Assembly: GCF_018139145.2 (NCBI RefSeq)
Contig: NC_059477.1
Location: 34,513,502 to 34,577,501, forward strand
Direction of reading: 5' to 3'
DNA from: Gymnogyps californianus
Lineage: Eukaryota; Chordata; Aves; Accipitriformes; Cathartidae
DNA length: 64,000 nt
Below, in pieces: positions 38,265 through 49,939 of the stretch (the stretch's first letter is position 1; the number at the start of each line of letters is the position of its first letter). Both the position numbers and the translations under genes were made by a program. The notes under the pieces are model-generated. The model did no database searches. It was not told the DNA's origin and saw only the letters and a list, made by a program, of their open reading frames with translations.

Positions 38265-41189
38265 GGACAAGAGTCCTCTATAAAATAGCAAGCATGGTGA
38301 GGTTTTGATAAGCGTGTTTGAGTCTGCATAGTCAGGTAAAATTCTGGCCCTAGCAAGGTATACAGGAATTTTGTGGTGAACTTAAAAAACCTGGAATATT
38401 GTTCCTTACAACAAAGTTTTCTCCACTAAAATTCACATGTTGATAAATCCTGGACTCTTTTCAAATGCAAGGTCTGTCTCTGTGTCCCCATACACAATGC
38501 AGTAATTCTAACCCTTGATTTCAAATGGAGCTATTTGCAGAGGTATGGTGCCGAGGGACTGGGCAGGCAGCACAGCACAGCACGCGACTCAACTTCCTCT
38601 GCTGTCATGACAGTAAGAGGCAAACATTACCATGTCTGTATTCACTCCTAAAAATGTCTACATTTGTCTTTTAACACTGACAAGACAGAGTAGTTGCTTA
38701 GCTGACAGCAAATGGTTTAACCTAGCTATCAAACAAATCTTATCATAAGCTAATTTTGTTTATTGTGCTGGTCCCTATAGAAATTAATTAGTGCCTGCTT
38801 GCTTCTTCATTTTTACAGTGAAGATGCCTTGTTTGGCCCATCTGTTTGGGAGCTCTGTTTCACAATTCTCTTCATTGCCCATTTAAAGGTGATTGCATAT
38901 TTTCACATTTTCTGTCCCTCTGTTTGCCAGCTGCATTGATTTTCATAGTCATGACATATTTCCTGCTTTCTAATAGATTCCTGTCCACTGCTCCCATCTC
39001 TAAATCAATGTTTTTAATACTTCAAGAACTCATCAGTAAGAAAGGCTGTAAAATTTAGTCACTTCATTGACAGTTGTCTCTTGCTTGATGCTGAAAGCTA
39101 TTTGCACTTACAATTTCCTTCAGATATTGTAGAGATTTTTTTTAGGACTGAAATTTACTGAGGTCAGGCTAAGGCAAACAATATTTTCATTTCTGTAATT
39201 TCACTGGAAATAAGACTTGTAGAACTGCTAATTAACTTTAAGGGCGTTCAAAGACTCATTTAAAAGATCATATATATTTAGTTCATTGTTGCAAAATGCA
39301 TTGACAGTTTCACTGACCACAAGGCAGGAGCAGTGTGATCGGAGAGTGTGCAGCGGTCCTGTACGTTACAGATCTCTATCAGCCACTGATGCTGTATTTC
39401 TAGCATAGGCTGTTATGATTTCTAAAATTCAGTAATGTGAATAAGCAGAAAACAAATTTTTTTTTTTTTTTTTTTTTCACTAGAGCTCAAGGAATCAGAC
39501 ATTTAGATGTCCTTAAGCAGTCTCAAGCACAGCCTTTCTATCTAGAAAAGACAGGGGGCCAACAGCAGTCATACCAGGGATGAGATCTGGTCTATTGGCT
39601 GCCAAGTGGCTAACACTGGATTACAAGCAAAAATACTGTGTACCTACTGTATTCCTTAAACAGTGGGCTCAGATTCTTCATTGAGAGTCTTCTTTAGCTG
39701 TTATATTGGCTGAACAGTCTGGGTTGAACCATGGCCATGCTGAGGTCAATAGAAAAGCTGAATTGAAAGTTTACAGTATTTTATTGTAAATCTTTCCAAG
39801 CAGCACTTGTGTTATTTATAGGTATATATCAATTCAGTCTGGGTGGTTTAAATTTTTTTTATGGGAGGAGGATAGGAGGAATTTCAGTGTCAATCAAACA
39901 GCTGAATATATCACTGTTTTCATTCACATGCAAAGTAAACATTTATGACTATGTCTAGCATGTATACCTTAAGGTAATTATAGTAAGAATAGCATGTAAC
40001 ATTATAATATGCTTATGGTATAATTTAATATATCTCCATTATGATGTAATTGTATATTCCTACATATAATTTATTTATTCTTGTTAAAATTATGTTATAA
40101 TTATTTGTCTTAATCTATATACATTGGGGAAGCACTGAGAGGGTTGAAACAAGACTGGAAAACCGTTGGCCTCATCAGCAACAGCAGTAGGAACGTAGTC
40201 CTGAATTTATGCTTCTGACCAGGGGAACAGGCAAATGCAGTCTAGTCTGTTGGCCCTTGCAGTTGACTTCCGAGATGGCAGGAAAACTTGCTTCTCTCTT
40301 CACTGGAGACGAACTTGGGTAGTGATATGTCTACTTTTGACACGTAACATGTGGAGAATCTCAGCTTTGGACTGGTGATTATTTCCAGAAGAGAGCCTCA
40401 GGATATAGGGAGAGCTGTGTTGATTCGCATGGACAAGCTGTACCTGTTAATGGAGTTGCTTGCGGTTGGCTATTGCTTGGAAGTTAGCGCCCCTTCGACT
40501 GGGTCTTTGGAACTGACCTTGGGAGCACTTCTTTTGTAAAGTAAAATACATCAGTTTTAATCAGAAACCAAAAGGCCACCCCTGGTGACCTTGAGTTTTT
40601 TTGTTGATGAGAGTGACCGTCATAGCTTGTTTTGAGATGCCATTATTAACAGAGGTGTTTGGAGTGATTTCTAGGATATTGTCCCACCCTAAACTAGGGC
40701 ATACATGGCAAGTCCATAGGAGGAAGCAGCTTCTGCCTTACTGGTGCAAATGGACAGGATGAGGTGTTAACAGAAATCTCACTTTCACAAACGGAGATAA
40801 CTGAGGCAACAAATCTCACTGTCTAGCCATACAGGAAATCGGTGTCAGAGACTTGAAGTGAAACATTATCACTTCCCTCATAGTGTCATACTGCAGAGCC
40901 ATCCTTCCTTTTCCAGAAAAGAGGTTGATAAAGGTTTTAAAAATGAACAGGAGCATAATGTTTTATGGCAAGATCATTTCAAGGACTGTTTATTTGCCTA
41001 AACAAAAACAGATAGCTAGTGTGGTACAATAGAACAGTGGTCCTTTTGTTCAGCACTGAATGAAGCTTTCTTTCAATATGAAGTATAGTCTTTTCCAGGA
41101 ACTATTCTATTTCGTTGACACATTCCACTTATATAGATAGTATTAGACTGGGTATATGAACTAATCTTTGTTCTAGACTTCTTTTGCAG
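38265..41189. other. gene-free stretch
   Basis: No gene recognised; open frames are 70 codons or shorter. A T21 run lies at 39457-39477. Between about 39940 and 40125 the sequence is strongly AT-rich (many TATAAT/AATTAT words), which could suit a matrix attachment region, but this is not testable here. Confidence 0.6.
39457..39477 (-). repeat. poly-T tract (21 T)
   Basis: The longest homopolymer in the window. On the minus strand it is a 21-A tail. The sequence at higher coordinates, which would be the body of a minus-strand retrocopy, shows nothing I recognise. Confidence 0.9.
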
Positions 41190-41435
41190 GCCATGGCTTC
41201 TATTATATTTAAGTACTTCTCCTTGAAGCTCTAAATCAAAGGCAGCTTCAAAAGTGGGCAGCTTCTATTAAATGTAATTACTTTAATCTGAAGCTTATGC
41301 TGAAGGTGAGGCTGCTAAACAAGGGTAGCCACTAAATTAGAGTAGCTGCAGTTAAAAGCACGAATAATAAAAGTACCTCTATTAAATAAAGGATAGTAAC
41401 TAATCAAGGAGGGATTATAAATCAAACTATGCGGG
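41190..41435 (+). repeat. decayed tandem array, period about 17-18 bp
   Basis: Successive segments begin with TAAA-like words at near-regular spacing. Examples are CTAAATCAAAGGCAGC, TATTAAATGTAATTAC, CTAAACAAGGGTAGCC, CTAAATTAGAGTAGC, TATTAAATAAAGGATAG and CTAATCAAGGAGGG. The unit is roughly TATTAAACAAGGGTAGC, with many substitutions and occasional units of about 15 bp; I count around 12-14 units. The array could be an old minisatellite or the internal part of a decayed DNA transposon. No gene overlaps it except small chance frames. Confidence 0.55.
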
Positions 41436-44400
41436 GTTTGTTTTGGATTGTGTATTATGCCATTCCCAAAACCAGAAACCATCTCTCCATATTTCCTCTC
41501 TTGTAAATGACCAATAAGATACATAGTGTCTGTATCCTTGCACACCCACAGGTTCATAGCCTAATGAAGTTTAATGCAATACTGTTACTTGTTTATATGC
41601 TCTTATTTTTCATTCAGCACAAAATGCTTTTAAAAGAGAATGCTTAGGATTTTCAATGGCAACTGTTGGACTCAGGAACACAAAGCCGAAAATTACTTTT
41701 GTGCTATAGAACCATTCATTTCTCTAATAATCTTTCTAATAATTTTTTTTTTGACTCTTTCTATTTGTGGTCAGCCAAATTAGCATGTCTTCCTGATATT
41801 TGTGGGGCAGCTTATCATTCAGATCTTCCAAGTGACCTTTTCTTCTTGGACTTTCTCCATCATGTCAGATTTCCTAACCTGGTCTACGCTGTCATGCTTT
41901 AACAGAACTCTCATGATTCAGTGGCTTTCAGTCTCTCCAAATGCTTCTGGGGGTTTATTTTACCTATTAAATCCCAATCTTTCTATTCCTGATTTGGAAG
42001 AGGGATGGGTCCAGTACTTCTTGACTCCCTTCTATCAGATGACAACAATTTCCACCCAGTATTGCAGTTGTTATTCAGGCAACACTCCCCCCAAATTCCA
42101 GAGATGAACTGCACATGTAGGAACTGGAGCATTTGATGCCTTGTCTAGTGCATCATTGAAGGAAAATTTATCTGAAGGACTTGACAACTAAACTAGCTGT
42201 TTTAATTAAATGCTCACATTTTCGTTAGTAGACATAATGGGAAAATATAATGTGTTCTTACTGGGATAAAATGCCACCAGAATACAGAGAATCCAACTCT
42301 GTTTTCTATGGTGACAGTTAAAACTAACATCAGGTTAAAAAAAATAGTTGAAATAGGCTGATTTTTCTTTGTGTGGTTAGAGGAAGCAGATAAGAGCAGT
42401 TTCATGCAGGGAACAGATCAGGTAAATAACATCTTTACAGCATTTATACTTTTTGAGTAACTGGAGCAATTTCTCTTTCAGTTTTTAAGGAATCATTCTC
42501 AGATCTACTACTGACTGAGTCACCTCTGTGAAATATTTTTCAGCATTCAGAAGTCATCTCAAGTGGTTTATTTTCTTCACTGTTGTTTTCCTCATCTCAC
42601 ACATCAGTTCCTCTCTGTCACAGCTTTTCAAAGACAGTCTGTCGGCATGCAGACTGCTGTATCAGAGGCTTGATTTCTGTAACCGTTGTGTGGGAGAGAC
42701 TGAGAAAAAGGAAGAGAGCTCTTTGGACTCGTTCTCAATATTAGAGTCCATCTTGAGAATTTTGCTTCAAAGCCCAGCATGACATAGACAATTTCTGAGC
42801 AATTCTCATTTTCTTTATAGGTAAAATATCCTATGTAGCGTAAGTGCCATAAAAGAAAACAAAACCACTCTTAATAGCCACTTTTAAGTTCAGCTTAAAA
42901 TACAATGATATAACCCACAGCGGTGCTCATTTACATTATTAATTTCTAATGCCCTGGAAGATGTAAGGACCATAATCTCTGTGTGTCAAGTCTAACCACG
43001 CTGTTAAAACCAAAGACAAGTATTAAAAACAGAATTAACAATATTAACTTTACTATAAAATTATCACTTTATATTTTCATAGTAGCGGGGACCTAACTCT
43101 TCAATATAAAAGTTTTTTTCTTTTTTCTCATGCATTGTTTTTCTTACGGAAGGAGTAAAACCAATCAGCTAACCAATCAACTAGTCTCCTGTCTTATTCA
43201 GTAACTGTATGGTTTATCAATCCATTATTTGGTTTTGTAGATAGAACTAAACACCTTTACATGATGTCTTACTTTCTGCACAATACTTACTTTTGCGATG
43301 ACTATTCAGAGGATGTTGTAAAGGCTGAAGCCAGGAATTTATCCTTGCGTGTCAGTTCAGGGAAGCAAAATTTGCATAGTATGCTAGAGTACACTTATTT
43401 GTTGACTGGTTCTTTTTCTTTGGCAGGAAGCTGATATCTTGTATTCCAGCAGTTCTTCTTTCCAAGATTTATGAAACTTCCGTGGTTTTCAAATGGTTTT
43501 GATTTGCATCAAGTAACAAAGTAACCACTAAGCCAGAAAAAGTGTGACACAGAAATAACAATAAGAATACGAACGACACTTAAAAAGCTAGAAAATGAAG
43601 AGTTAAAGTTGAACTTGGCTTAGCAAGTTTGGAGGTGAGGGAAACATCCAGAAAGGCATCATTTAGATGGAATTACGAATCTTAATCTGAGAAGGTGCTC
43701 CAAAAAGTCTTTGTTCCAGCAGCTGTAAAAACCTATTAGGAGCTTACATTTTGGGCAACAGTGTTTCTTAGATGCTTACACTTCAGCTGCTGTGCATACT
43801 CACAAGCACTCTGACCTAAGCCGCTAGGAAGCTTGCTGCCATCTAAGATCCATTTCAGTTGGAGCAGAGCCTAATTTCAGCCACTTGCTGAATGTGCAGT
43901 TAGTTTGAATTGTGAATGAAAATGGATTCATTTTAGGTATGAGTTTTAATCAATTTAGTTTTAATGCTTTCCTTCAGATATAGTGAAAACTTCCAAAGCA
44001 ACACTTATTATATGATAATGACAATAGATAGTATCTCTTTGAAACACTGATCACAAAAATTAGTGTTTTTACTGTATTAAGGTTCGTTCTATCACTTTGA
44101 CACCTATTACAGAGCCTATCTGATCATATACGCACAGATATACGCAGTATGTGCACAGGTTTATACAGTCATTGCTCATCCAGAGTGCACATGAAGATCT
44201 GGAGCCTGTGTTGCACACCTGTGGATGCACCACATTGATATGTTGGGGATCTTGGTCCAAAGCGGAAGCGTTTGGCTGGAATATTGCTAACCCCATCTAC
44301 CTGAACTAACTTATGGTTTGCTTGAACTGGCCTAAGAAATTGAACAACTGTCTAATAAGTTCTGAAGTATCGGGTTTAGATTGTCTTGAGACCGTGTTGT

Positions 44401-45525
44401 TGAGCCTCTCTTGTTAAGTTTGTAGGGGAGAAGAGAAGCAGGTAGCAAGAAAATTCTCTCTGTAATCTAGTATTTTACCAGACCATCGGCTGAAATCTCA
44501 CATCTTCAGTGGGAAAAAGCAGGTTAATAAGCAGTGAGCAAGGTAGGGTTAAGAATGCTATTAAATGACAGGCTCCTTACTGGGGATGTTGTCTCACCAC
44601 AAGATGAGCTAGAGCTCCCGTGACAGTCCCTGGAGTCTTGTCACAATCTGCTAATGACTGATGGCCCTCTGCAGGATGTATCCACACCTATTGGACTCTC
44701 ATTTCAAACTTCATTTTGTCACGAAACAAGACCCACCAAAATGGATGAGAGGGAAGGGATAGATCCCTTCTTTGTCTTTCAGCAGCTTTTCTAGTTCATA
44801 GCAATAAAGGAGGTCCTTCAAATTGCACCTTCTTCAGCCCCTCCAAACACAGTTGGCATCTGTCTAATTCAAATGTTGCTGGCAGTTACATGACCCACAT
44901 TAGAGGTGAACCGTGAAATGTTCTCAAGGCATGTCTCAGGGTAAAGATTATGAGTCCGAGGAAACAAGCCTGGAGCTGCCTTCCTAACTATTTTAACTGT
45001 AATCAGAACAATTCTGGCCTTGGGACTATTCAGGAATCTGAAATCCAGAGCCATCAATACAATTTGTTAGAAGCAATTTTTTAATTTGGAACTACATATC
45101 TGGATCTCGATCCTTTATGTTAGTGCTCTCCTGACTTCTCTTTGCCCTGGGTGCAGGGATCCTTCTGAGCTCAGCGGCAGTACTGGGACAGCCTATGGAA
45201 GTGGTTATGTCACTTGAAATCCCAGAGTGGGGTCTGTTCAGTTTTCTGCAACTCTGTGTAAGGCTAGATGGTAGTCTTAGCACTGGAGTGTAATGGAAAA
45301 GCTAGTCTCGAAACAGTACCTACTGCAGTGCATTTTGTTGAGGAAAATAAGGTCTCTCTTGAAATGAGTAACAGGTTTTGCCTGTTTACTCTTGTACTTC
45401 CTTACCCAACAAATTAAATTTGTTTAGCTTTTCTGAATTTTTACTTATTAAAAGATAAAAAGACACTTTGCACATTTTTCTGTATTCTGTTTCATGTTTA
45501 TTAAGGACAAATATAATTAGTATTT

Positions 45526-45540
45526 AAAAAAAAAAAAAAA
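45526..45540 (+). repeat. poly-A tract (15 A)
   Basis: Fifteen uninterrupted A following TATTT. There is no recognisable element upstream. Confidence 0.9.
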
Positions 45541-46343
45541 TTCCTCAAGCTACCATTACCCAAAGTAATTTCACTCAAGTTCACTAACTTAGCATCATCT
45601 AAGAACTACTTTGTAGGAATTTTTGCTTCTGTTTAGTGAGATAAGAAAAATGGCGATAAAAAAACTCATGCTAAAAAAAGGAGAGGAGAAGGATCCAGCT
45701 GATAACCGTCTGAATTAATTGAAATATTCCTTTGAGAATTGTTTCAATGTAGGTCATTACAAAGGATTGAGACTGAGGTTTCCCTCTAAAGCCCTGATGC
45801 AAGGCCAGTTGACACCAGTGATTAAATTCCTGTTTATTTTAAATAGGAGTTGACTCAGACCTGAGCTTCTGCTGCAGGATGTAAAGGCTGACATCCACAA
45901 AGGCACTTTGACTCGATAACAGCATTACAACACCCCAGCATTTGCAGATGGCCAAACAGACTTGGATCCACAAAGCTGGAGGCAACCTTTTTATGCATGT
46001 CTAACAAAGTCACTTTGGGTCTATTGGGTACAAAGCAGCACATCCAAAGACATTAGGATGCCTCAGGGGTTTTCTGGGTCCTTTGTGGTCTCCTGTTAAT
46101 GCTTAGGTATTTGAAAAATATGCAGGTACCTTTGTAGAGTTTAAGCCTCCAGCCTTAACCTGCCAGCTTTAATAGAACTAGTATTTTATCAGCCACTAAA
46201 TCAAGACAGAGACTTACCTTACAGTTGATGTGGGTTATATTCTCCTGCTTAATCACTGGGATGAAACAACATCCACCAATTCCAGCCATATTAACTGCCA
46301 TTAGAGCCTGCAATGATAAAGCAACATATAGTGGGAGATTTCC

Positions 46344-46853
46344 ATGGATATGACTCTAAAGGATATGCCCTGCCAGTTATCAGTGAAATTGAATAGCCAT
46401 TTATGTCAAGTCATGCTATTGCATCTTCTCCTCCCAATCTGGAGATGTGTAACAGTAGAATTCCCCTATCCAAATTTTACAGAAGTGCTTATGTTCGAGA
46501 GGCCTGGGATACTTGTGATCCCTGAAATGGTTCACAGATCAGTATTTTATATTGATAAAGTTTTAATGTTTCATTCAATGTATTCATACTTTGCGTGGTT
46601 TTGGGGCACTGACATTCCAAGGAAAAGTTGGGGTTTGATTGTTGAGTTGTATGTGAAAGAAACCCCTTGTGGTGAGTTCCAAAATTGTCATGGCTTGATT
46701 AAAAAACCCTCACAACTATATTTCAAGGTAATTCTTACTGTGAGAAAGATGTCTCTTACAAAGAAACTAGACCAAAATATTTGTTGGAAAATGGATTCTA
46801 CTTCCCTTCCTGGAGTCTCACTGAATTGCTACCAGGATCTGTGCCTGCCCTAA
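46344..46853 (+). other. unidentified 169-codon open frame
   Basis: One of the two longest open frames outside the LTRs, ending about 170 bp before the CR1 fragment. The predicted product is rich in hydrophobic and aromatic residues (several Phe, Trp and Tyr near residues 65-95) but shows no signal peptide, zinc finger or retroviral motif that I recognise. Intron-like AT-rich DNA surrounds it, with no clear promoter. It may be chance or the worn remains of an unidentified element. I assign no function. Confidence 0.2.
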
Positions 46854-47094
46854 TGTACGTTGCCTCATATCGCATCAGTGCCTTCTATTCAGAGTTCTTG
46901 CTTCATTGCAAATCTAGTATAATCACCAAAACCTGCAAAAGCATTTCAGATGAAAGCTTCAGAATTAATCACTGTAAAGCAATGTCATAAAATGATTTTG
47001 AAGTTTCTGAAGGATGCAACATGTCTGGAGAAGAGAAGGCTCTGGGGAGTCTTTGTTGCAACCTTTCAATGTAGGTAGATGGCTTATAAGAAAG

Positions 47095-47304
47095 ATTGAA
47101 AGAGACTTTTTACCAGTAGTGATAGGACAAGGGGCAATGGTTTTAAACTCCAAAGAGGGTAGATTTAGATTAGATATAAGGAAGACATTTTTTACTATGG
47201 AGGTGGTGAGACACTGGAACAGGTTGCCCGGAGAAGTTGTGGATGCTCCATCACTGGAAATGTTCAAAGTCAGGTTGGACGGGGCTTTGAGCAACCTGAT
47301 CTAG
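47095..47304 (+). pseudogene. CR1 ORF2 C-terminal remnant
   Basis: The frame that ends at the stop codon at 47302-47304 encodes the C-terminal tail of the CR1 ORF2 protein (endonuclease/reverse transcriptase). It contains a FRLDIRKTFFT-type segment, the HWNRLPGEVVDAPS motif and the ending LDGALSNL. The frame stays open from 47014, but similarity becomes clear only from about 47095. The endonuclease and catalytic reverse transcriptase domains are absent, so this is a non-functional fragment. Confidence 0.85.
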
Positions 47305-47375
47305 TGAAAGGTGTCCCTGCCCATGGCAGAGGGGTTGGACTAGAAGATCTTTGAAAGTTACTTCCAACCCAAACC

Positions 47376-47393
47376 ATTCTATGATTCTATGAT
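47376..47393 (+). repeat. CR1 3' octamer tail
   Basis: Two perfect ATTCTATG units and a trailing AT. The tail marks the exact 3' end of the CR1 insertion. Confidence 0.9.
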
Positions 47394-48779
47394 ATGTGTT
47401 CATATCCTGATAAAATTCCGCAGCTGAGGAGCACACAGGTTTAGGTTGTGGCCAGTGTCCTGGTTTATCTGGGGAGAGCTGTACTGTGTCTGACTTGGAC
47501 ATACCTTAGTGTGTTACCGGCAGTGGTTCTCAGGTTGAGTGTACTGAAAGCTGGAGCCAGAGACCATTTTCTCTTGTAGCTGTATCTGTGAAGCAGGTTA
47601 CCGGTGAAAGAGAAAAATGAGCTGCTCTTTATAGCTGTATTCTTTTTACTTCTCAATGAAACAGCCTTTGAGGGTGAATATTAAGAAAAGGTAAACAAAC
47701 ATCTTTTTCTTTTAAATCTTTTTTTTTAAACACCTTTGGCTTCAAACGCAACTACTTAGTTGCAGAAGGTATGATTGGTTTAAGTATTTTAGCTGAGAAC
47801 TTACTTGCTTTAGGTTTTAATGAGATTTTTCCTGAAGTAAATGACTGTTTGTTACGAGAAAGAACACTGGAATCTGGATCCCAGTCAAAACTTCTCAATC
47901 GGGGAAAGACTCGTTTCAGCATAGTAGAGTTTATATTGTGGTTCTCAAAGATGTTCAGGTTATTTAGAACTGCTCTGTTTTGCTAGGAAGGGCATTCCTA
48001 ATTCAGCAGCTGCTTCTAAAAAAACAATGGCACCTTTATTTTTTTAAACTGCTTATTACTGAAAGAAAAAATCTCTTGCGTATAAACATCAACCATATGA
48101 CGTTGCTTTAAGTAAGTAAAGAACTTCACTGATACGTTTACTGCTTGTTATGGATTTGTTGTTTGTATATTCTTAATAAAATGTCTTTTTTTATTCCCAA
48201 GTATCTACTGCTTTCATGTCAAGATTACAGAACTAATAATCAGTTCAATTAATTCAACGTACCCAAGGTAAAGCTATGTGGAAAAGGTTGTATTTTTCTT
48301 TACCTATTCTTTTCTACTGTTAGAAGTTACAGCCTATTAATCAGTTCAGTATATAAGTAGAAGTGATGTGAATACCTAGGAACATCATTGCTTATCTTTA
48401 ATATGTATTATTAAATGTTTATTGTTATTATTTATTTAAAATCATGGTTTATGATGTGAGAGAGGACCTGTAGCATAATTAATTTTCCACAGGATGTTTA
48501 AGTGGTCAAAATACCCACTAAATTTATCGTATAATAAGATAAATAATAAGGCTAGGCAGACAGTCCTGCCCCTCCACCCTTCTTTTCCCTTTTTGCAGCA
48601 CCTCTTTAGTTATGGCATCTCTCACTCATTCTGGGCTTCGTGTACTGCTGACACAAAGCAAACCTGGACTTCGGGGGACTCTTATCAACAAGCTTTTCAT
48701 GTTCTGCCAGTCAAATTAAAATTGTTTTGTGAGGCTTCATGTAGTTGGCTTCTTGTTTCTCTTTTGGACACAGTTATAT
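47394..48779. other. gene-free stretch
   Basis: No gene recognised. TGTCCTGGTTTATCTGGGGA at about 47457 recalls the first bases of one avian LTR family, but the match does not continue. Frames here are short. The final base before 48780 leads into the target duplication of LTR copy 2. Confidence 0.55.
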
Positions 48780-48784
48780 ATTCT
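48780..48784 (+). repeat. target-site duplication, left copy (ATTCT)
   Basis: Identical to 49935-49939 on the other side of the LTR and directly adjacent to its terminal TG. Confidence 0.9.
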
Positions 48785-48969
48785 TGTGGTGGGTTGACCC
48801 TGGCTGGATGCCAGGTGCCCACCAAAGCCGCTCTATCACTCCCCTCCTCAGCTGAACAGGAGAGAGAAAATATAACGAAAGGCTCATGGGTCAAGATAAG
48901 GACAGGGAGAGATCATTCACTAATTACCATCATAGGCAAAATGGACTCGACTTGGGGAAATTAGTTTAA

Positions 48970-48975
48970 TTTATT
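48970..48975 (-). promoter_or_regulatory. polyadenylation signal of LTR copy 2
   Basis: AATAAA on the minus strand in the same TTGGTAATAAATTAAAC context as copy 1. Confidence 0.7.
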
Positions 48976-49097
48976 ACCAATCAAATCAGAGCAGGATAAT
49001 GAGACATAAAACCAAATCTTAAAAACACCTTCCCCCCACCCTTCTCTTCCTCCCGGGCTTAACTTTACTCCTGATTTTCTCTACCTCCTCCCCCTGA

Positions 49098-49655
49098 GTG
49101 GCACAGGGGGACGGGGAACGGGGGTTTGGGTCAGTTCATCACACGCTGTCTCTGCCGCTCCTTCCTCCTCAGGGGGAGGAGGACTCACACTCTGCCCCTG
49201 CTCCAGCGTGGGGTCCCTCCCACGGGAGACAGTCCTCCACGAACTTCTCCAATGTGAGTCCTTCCCACGGGCTGCAATTCTTCATGAACTGCTCCAGCGT
49301 GGGTCCCTTCCATGGGCTGCAGTCCTTCAGGAACAGACTGCTCCAGCGCGGGTCCCCCACGGGGTCACAAGCCCTGCCAGCAAACCTGCTCCAGCCTGGG
49401 CTCCTCTCTCCACGGGGCCACAGGTCCTGCCAGGAGCCTGCTCCAGCACGGGCTTCCCACGGGGTCACAGCCTCCTTCAGGCATCCCCCTGCTCCAGCGT
49501 GGGGTCCTCCAGGGGCTGCAGGTGGATATCTGCTCCACCGTGGACATCCATGGGCTGCAGGGGGACAGCCTGCCTCACCATGGTCTTCCCCAGGGGCTGC
49601 AGGGGAATCTCTGCTCCGGCGCCTGGAGCACCTCCTCCCCCTCCTTCTTCACTGA
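49098..49655 (+). other. antisense open frame within LTR copy 2 (185 codons)
   Basis: Antisense to the LTR and homologous to the frame at 30883-31533 in copy 1, with the same start context and a very similar product through most of its length. The end differs because of frame-changing indels. It is repeat-derived composition rather than a recognised protein. Confidence 0.3.
49199..49542 (-). repeat. tandem repeat inside LTR copy 2
   Basis: On the plus strand CTGCTCCAGCGTGGG and its variants recur every 45-56 bp. This corresponds unit by unit to the array in copy 1 on the opposite strand. Confidence 0.85.
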
Positions 49656-49884
49656 CCTGGGTGTCTGCAGAGTTGTTCCTCTCACATCTTCTCACTCCTC
49701 TCTCTCTGGCTGCAATTGCTGCTGTGCAGTAACTTTTCCCCTTTCTTAAATCTGCTATCCCAGAGGCGCTACCACCGTCGGTGATGGGCTCGGCCTTGGC
49801 CAGCAGCGGGTCCGTCTTGGAGCCGGCTGGCATTGCCTCTATCAGACATAGAGGAAGCTTCTGGCATCTTCTCACAGAAGCCAC
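49477..49884 (-). other. sense-strand open frame in LTR copy 2 (135 codons)
   Basis: A 135-codon frame in the LTR sense direction, spanning the promoter region and the start of the tandem repeat, with a run of five glycines. In copy 1 the corresponding frame is broken into shorter pieces (for example 30935-31165). It starts upstream of the expected transcription start, so translation as a unit is unlikely. Confidence 0.2.
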
Positions 49885-49934
49885 CCCTGTAGTGCCCCCC
49901 TGCTACCAAAACCTTGCCATGCAAACCCAATACA

Positions 49935-49939
49935 ATTCT
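49935..49939 (+). repeat. target-site duplication, right copy (ATTCT)
   Basis: Directly after the terminal CA of LTR copy 2; identical to 48780-48784. Confidence 0.9.

Larger units (their letters stand above)
41436..47024. other. gene-free stretch
   Basis: No gene recognised. The most notable open frame is 46344-46853 (plus, 169 codons), listed separately. Two consecutive minus-strand frames (45092-45283 and 44869-45057) have protein-like composition but no family match. An A15 run lies at 45526-45540. Small AT-rich patches occur near 43020-43090. Confidence 0.55.
47025..47393 (+). mobile_element. CR1 LINE, 5'-truncated 3' end
   Basis: From CTGGAGAAGAGAAGGCTC onward the sequence follows the avian CR1 3' region. 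Recognisable blocks are GTGATAGGACAAGGGGCAAT, TTTAGATTAGATATAAGGAA, CACTGGAACAGGTTGCCC, GGTGTCCCTGCCCATGGCAG and CTTCCAACCCAAACC. It ends with two copies of the octamer ATTCTATG plus AT, the typical CR1 tail in place of poly-A. Only about 370 bp remain; most CR1 copies are similarly truncated at the 5' end. Compared with the old antisense CR1 at 18061 this copy is well preserved, so it is considerably younger. It is not capable of moving by itself. Confidence 0.95.
48785..49934 (-). mobile_element. solo LTR of an avian endogenous retrovirus (copy 2)
   Basis: 1150 bp with termini TGTGGTGGGT…AATACA on the plus strand; the sense direction is minus, as shown by AATAAA (48970-48975) and a conserved splice donor. 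It is the same family as 30737-31848 and nearly full length, keeping the roughly 38 bp near the sense start that copy 1 lacks. Perfect 5-bp duplications (ATTCT) flank it and no internal viral sequence is present, so it is solo. The TATA word has changed to GATTTAAG, which suggests a weaker promoter than in copy 1. The same internal tandem repeat is present at 49199-49542. Confidence 0.92.

Noticed and set aside
44869..45283. Two consecutive minus-strand frames as a broken retrocopy
   Set aside because: They do not resemble any protein I know, and there is no poly-A tail or target duplication at either end.
47457..47650. A fourth LTR starting TGTCCTGGTTTATCTGGGGA
   Set aside because: Only the first dozen or so bases resemble an avian LTR start. 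No matching 3' end, TATA word or U5 block follows.
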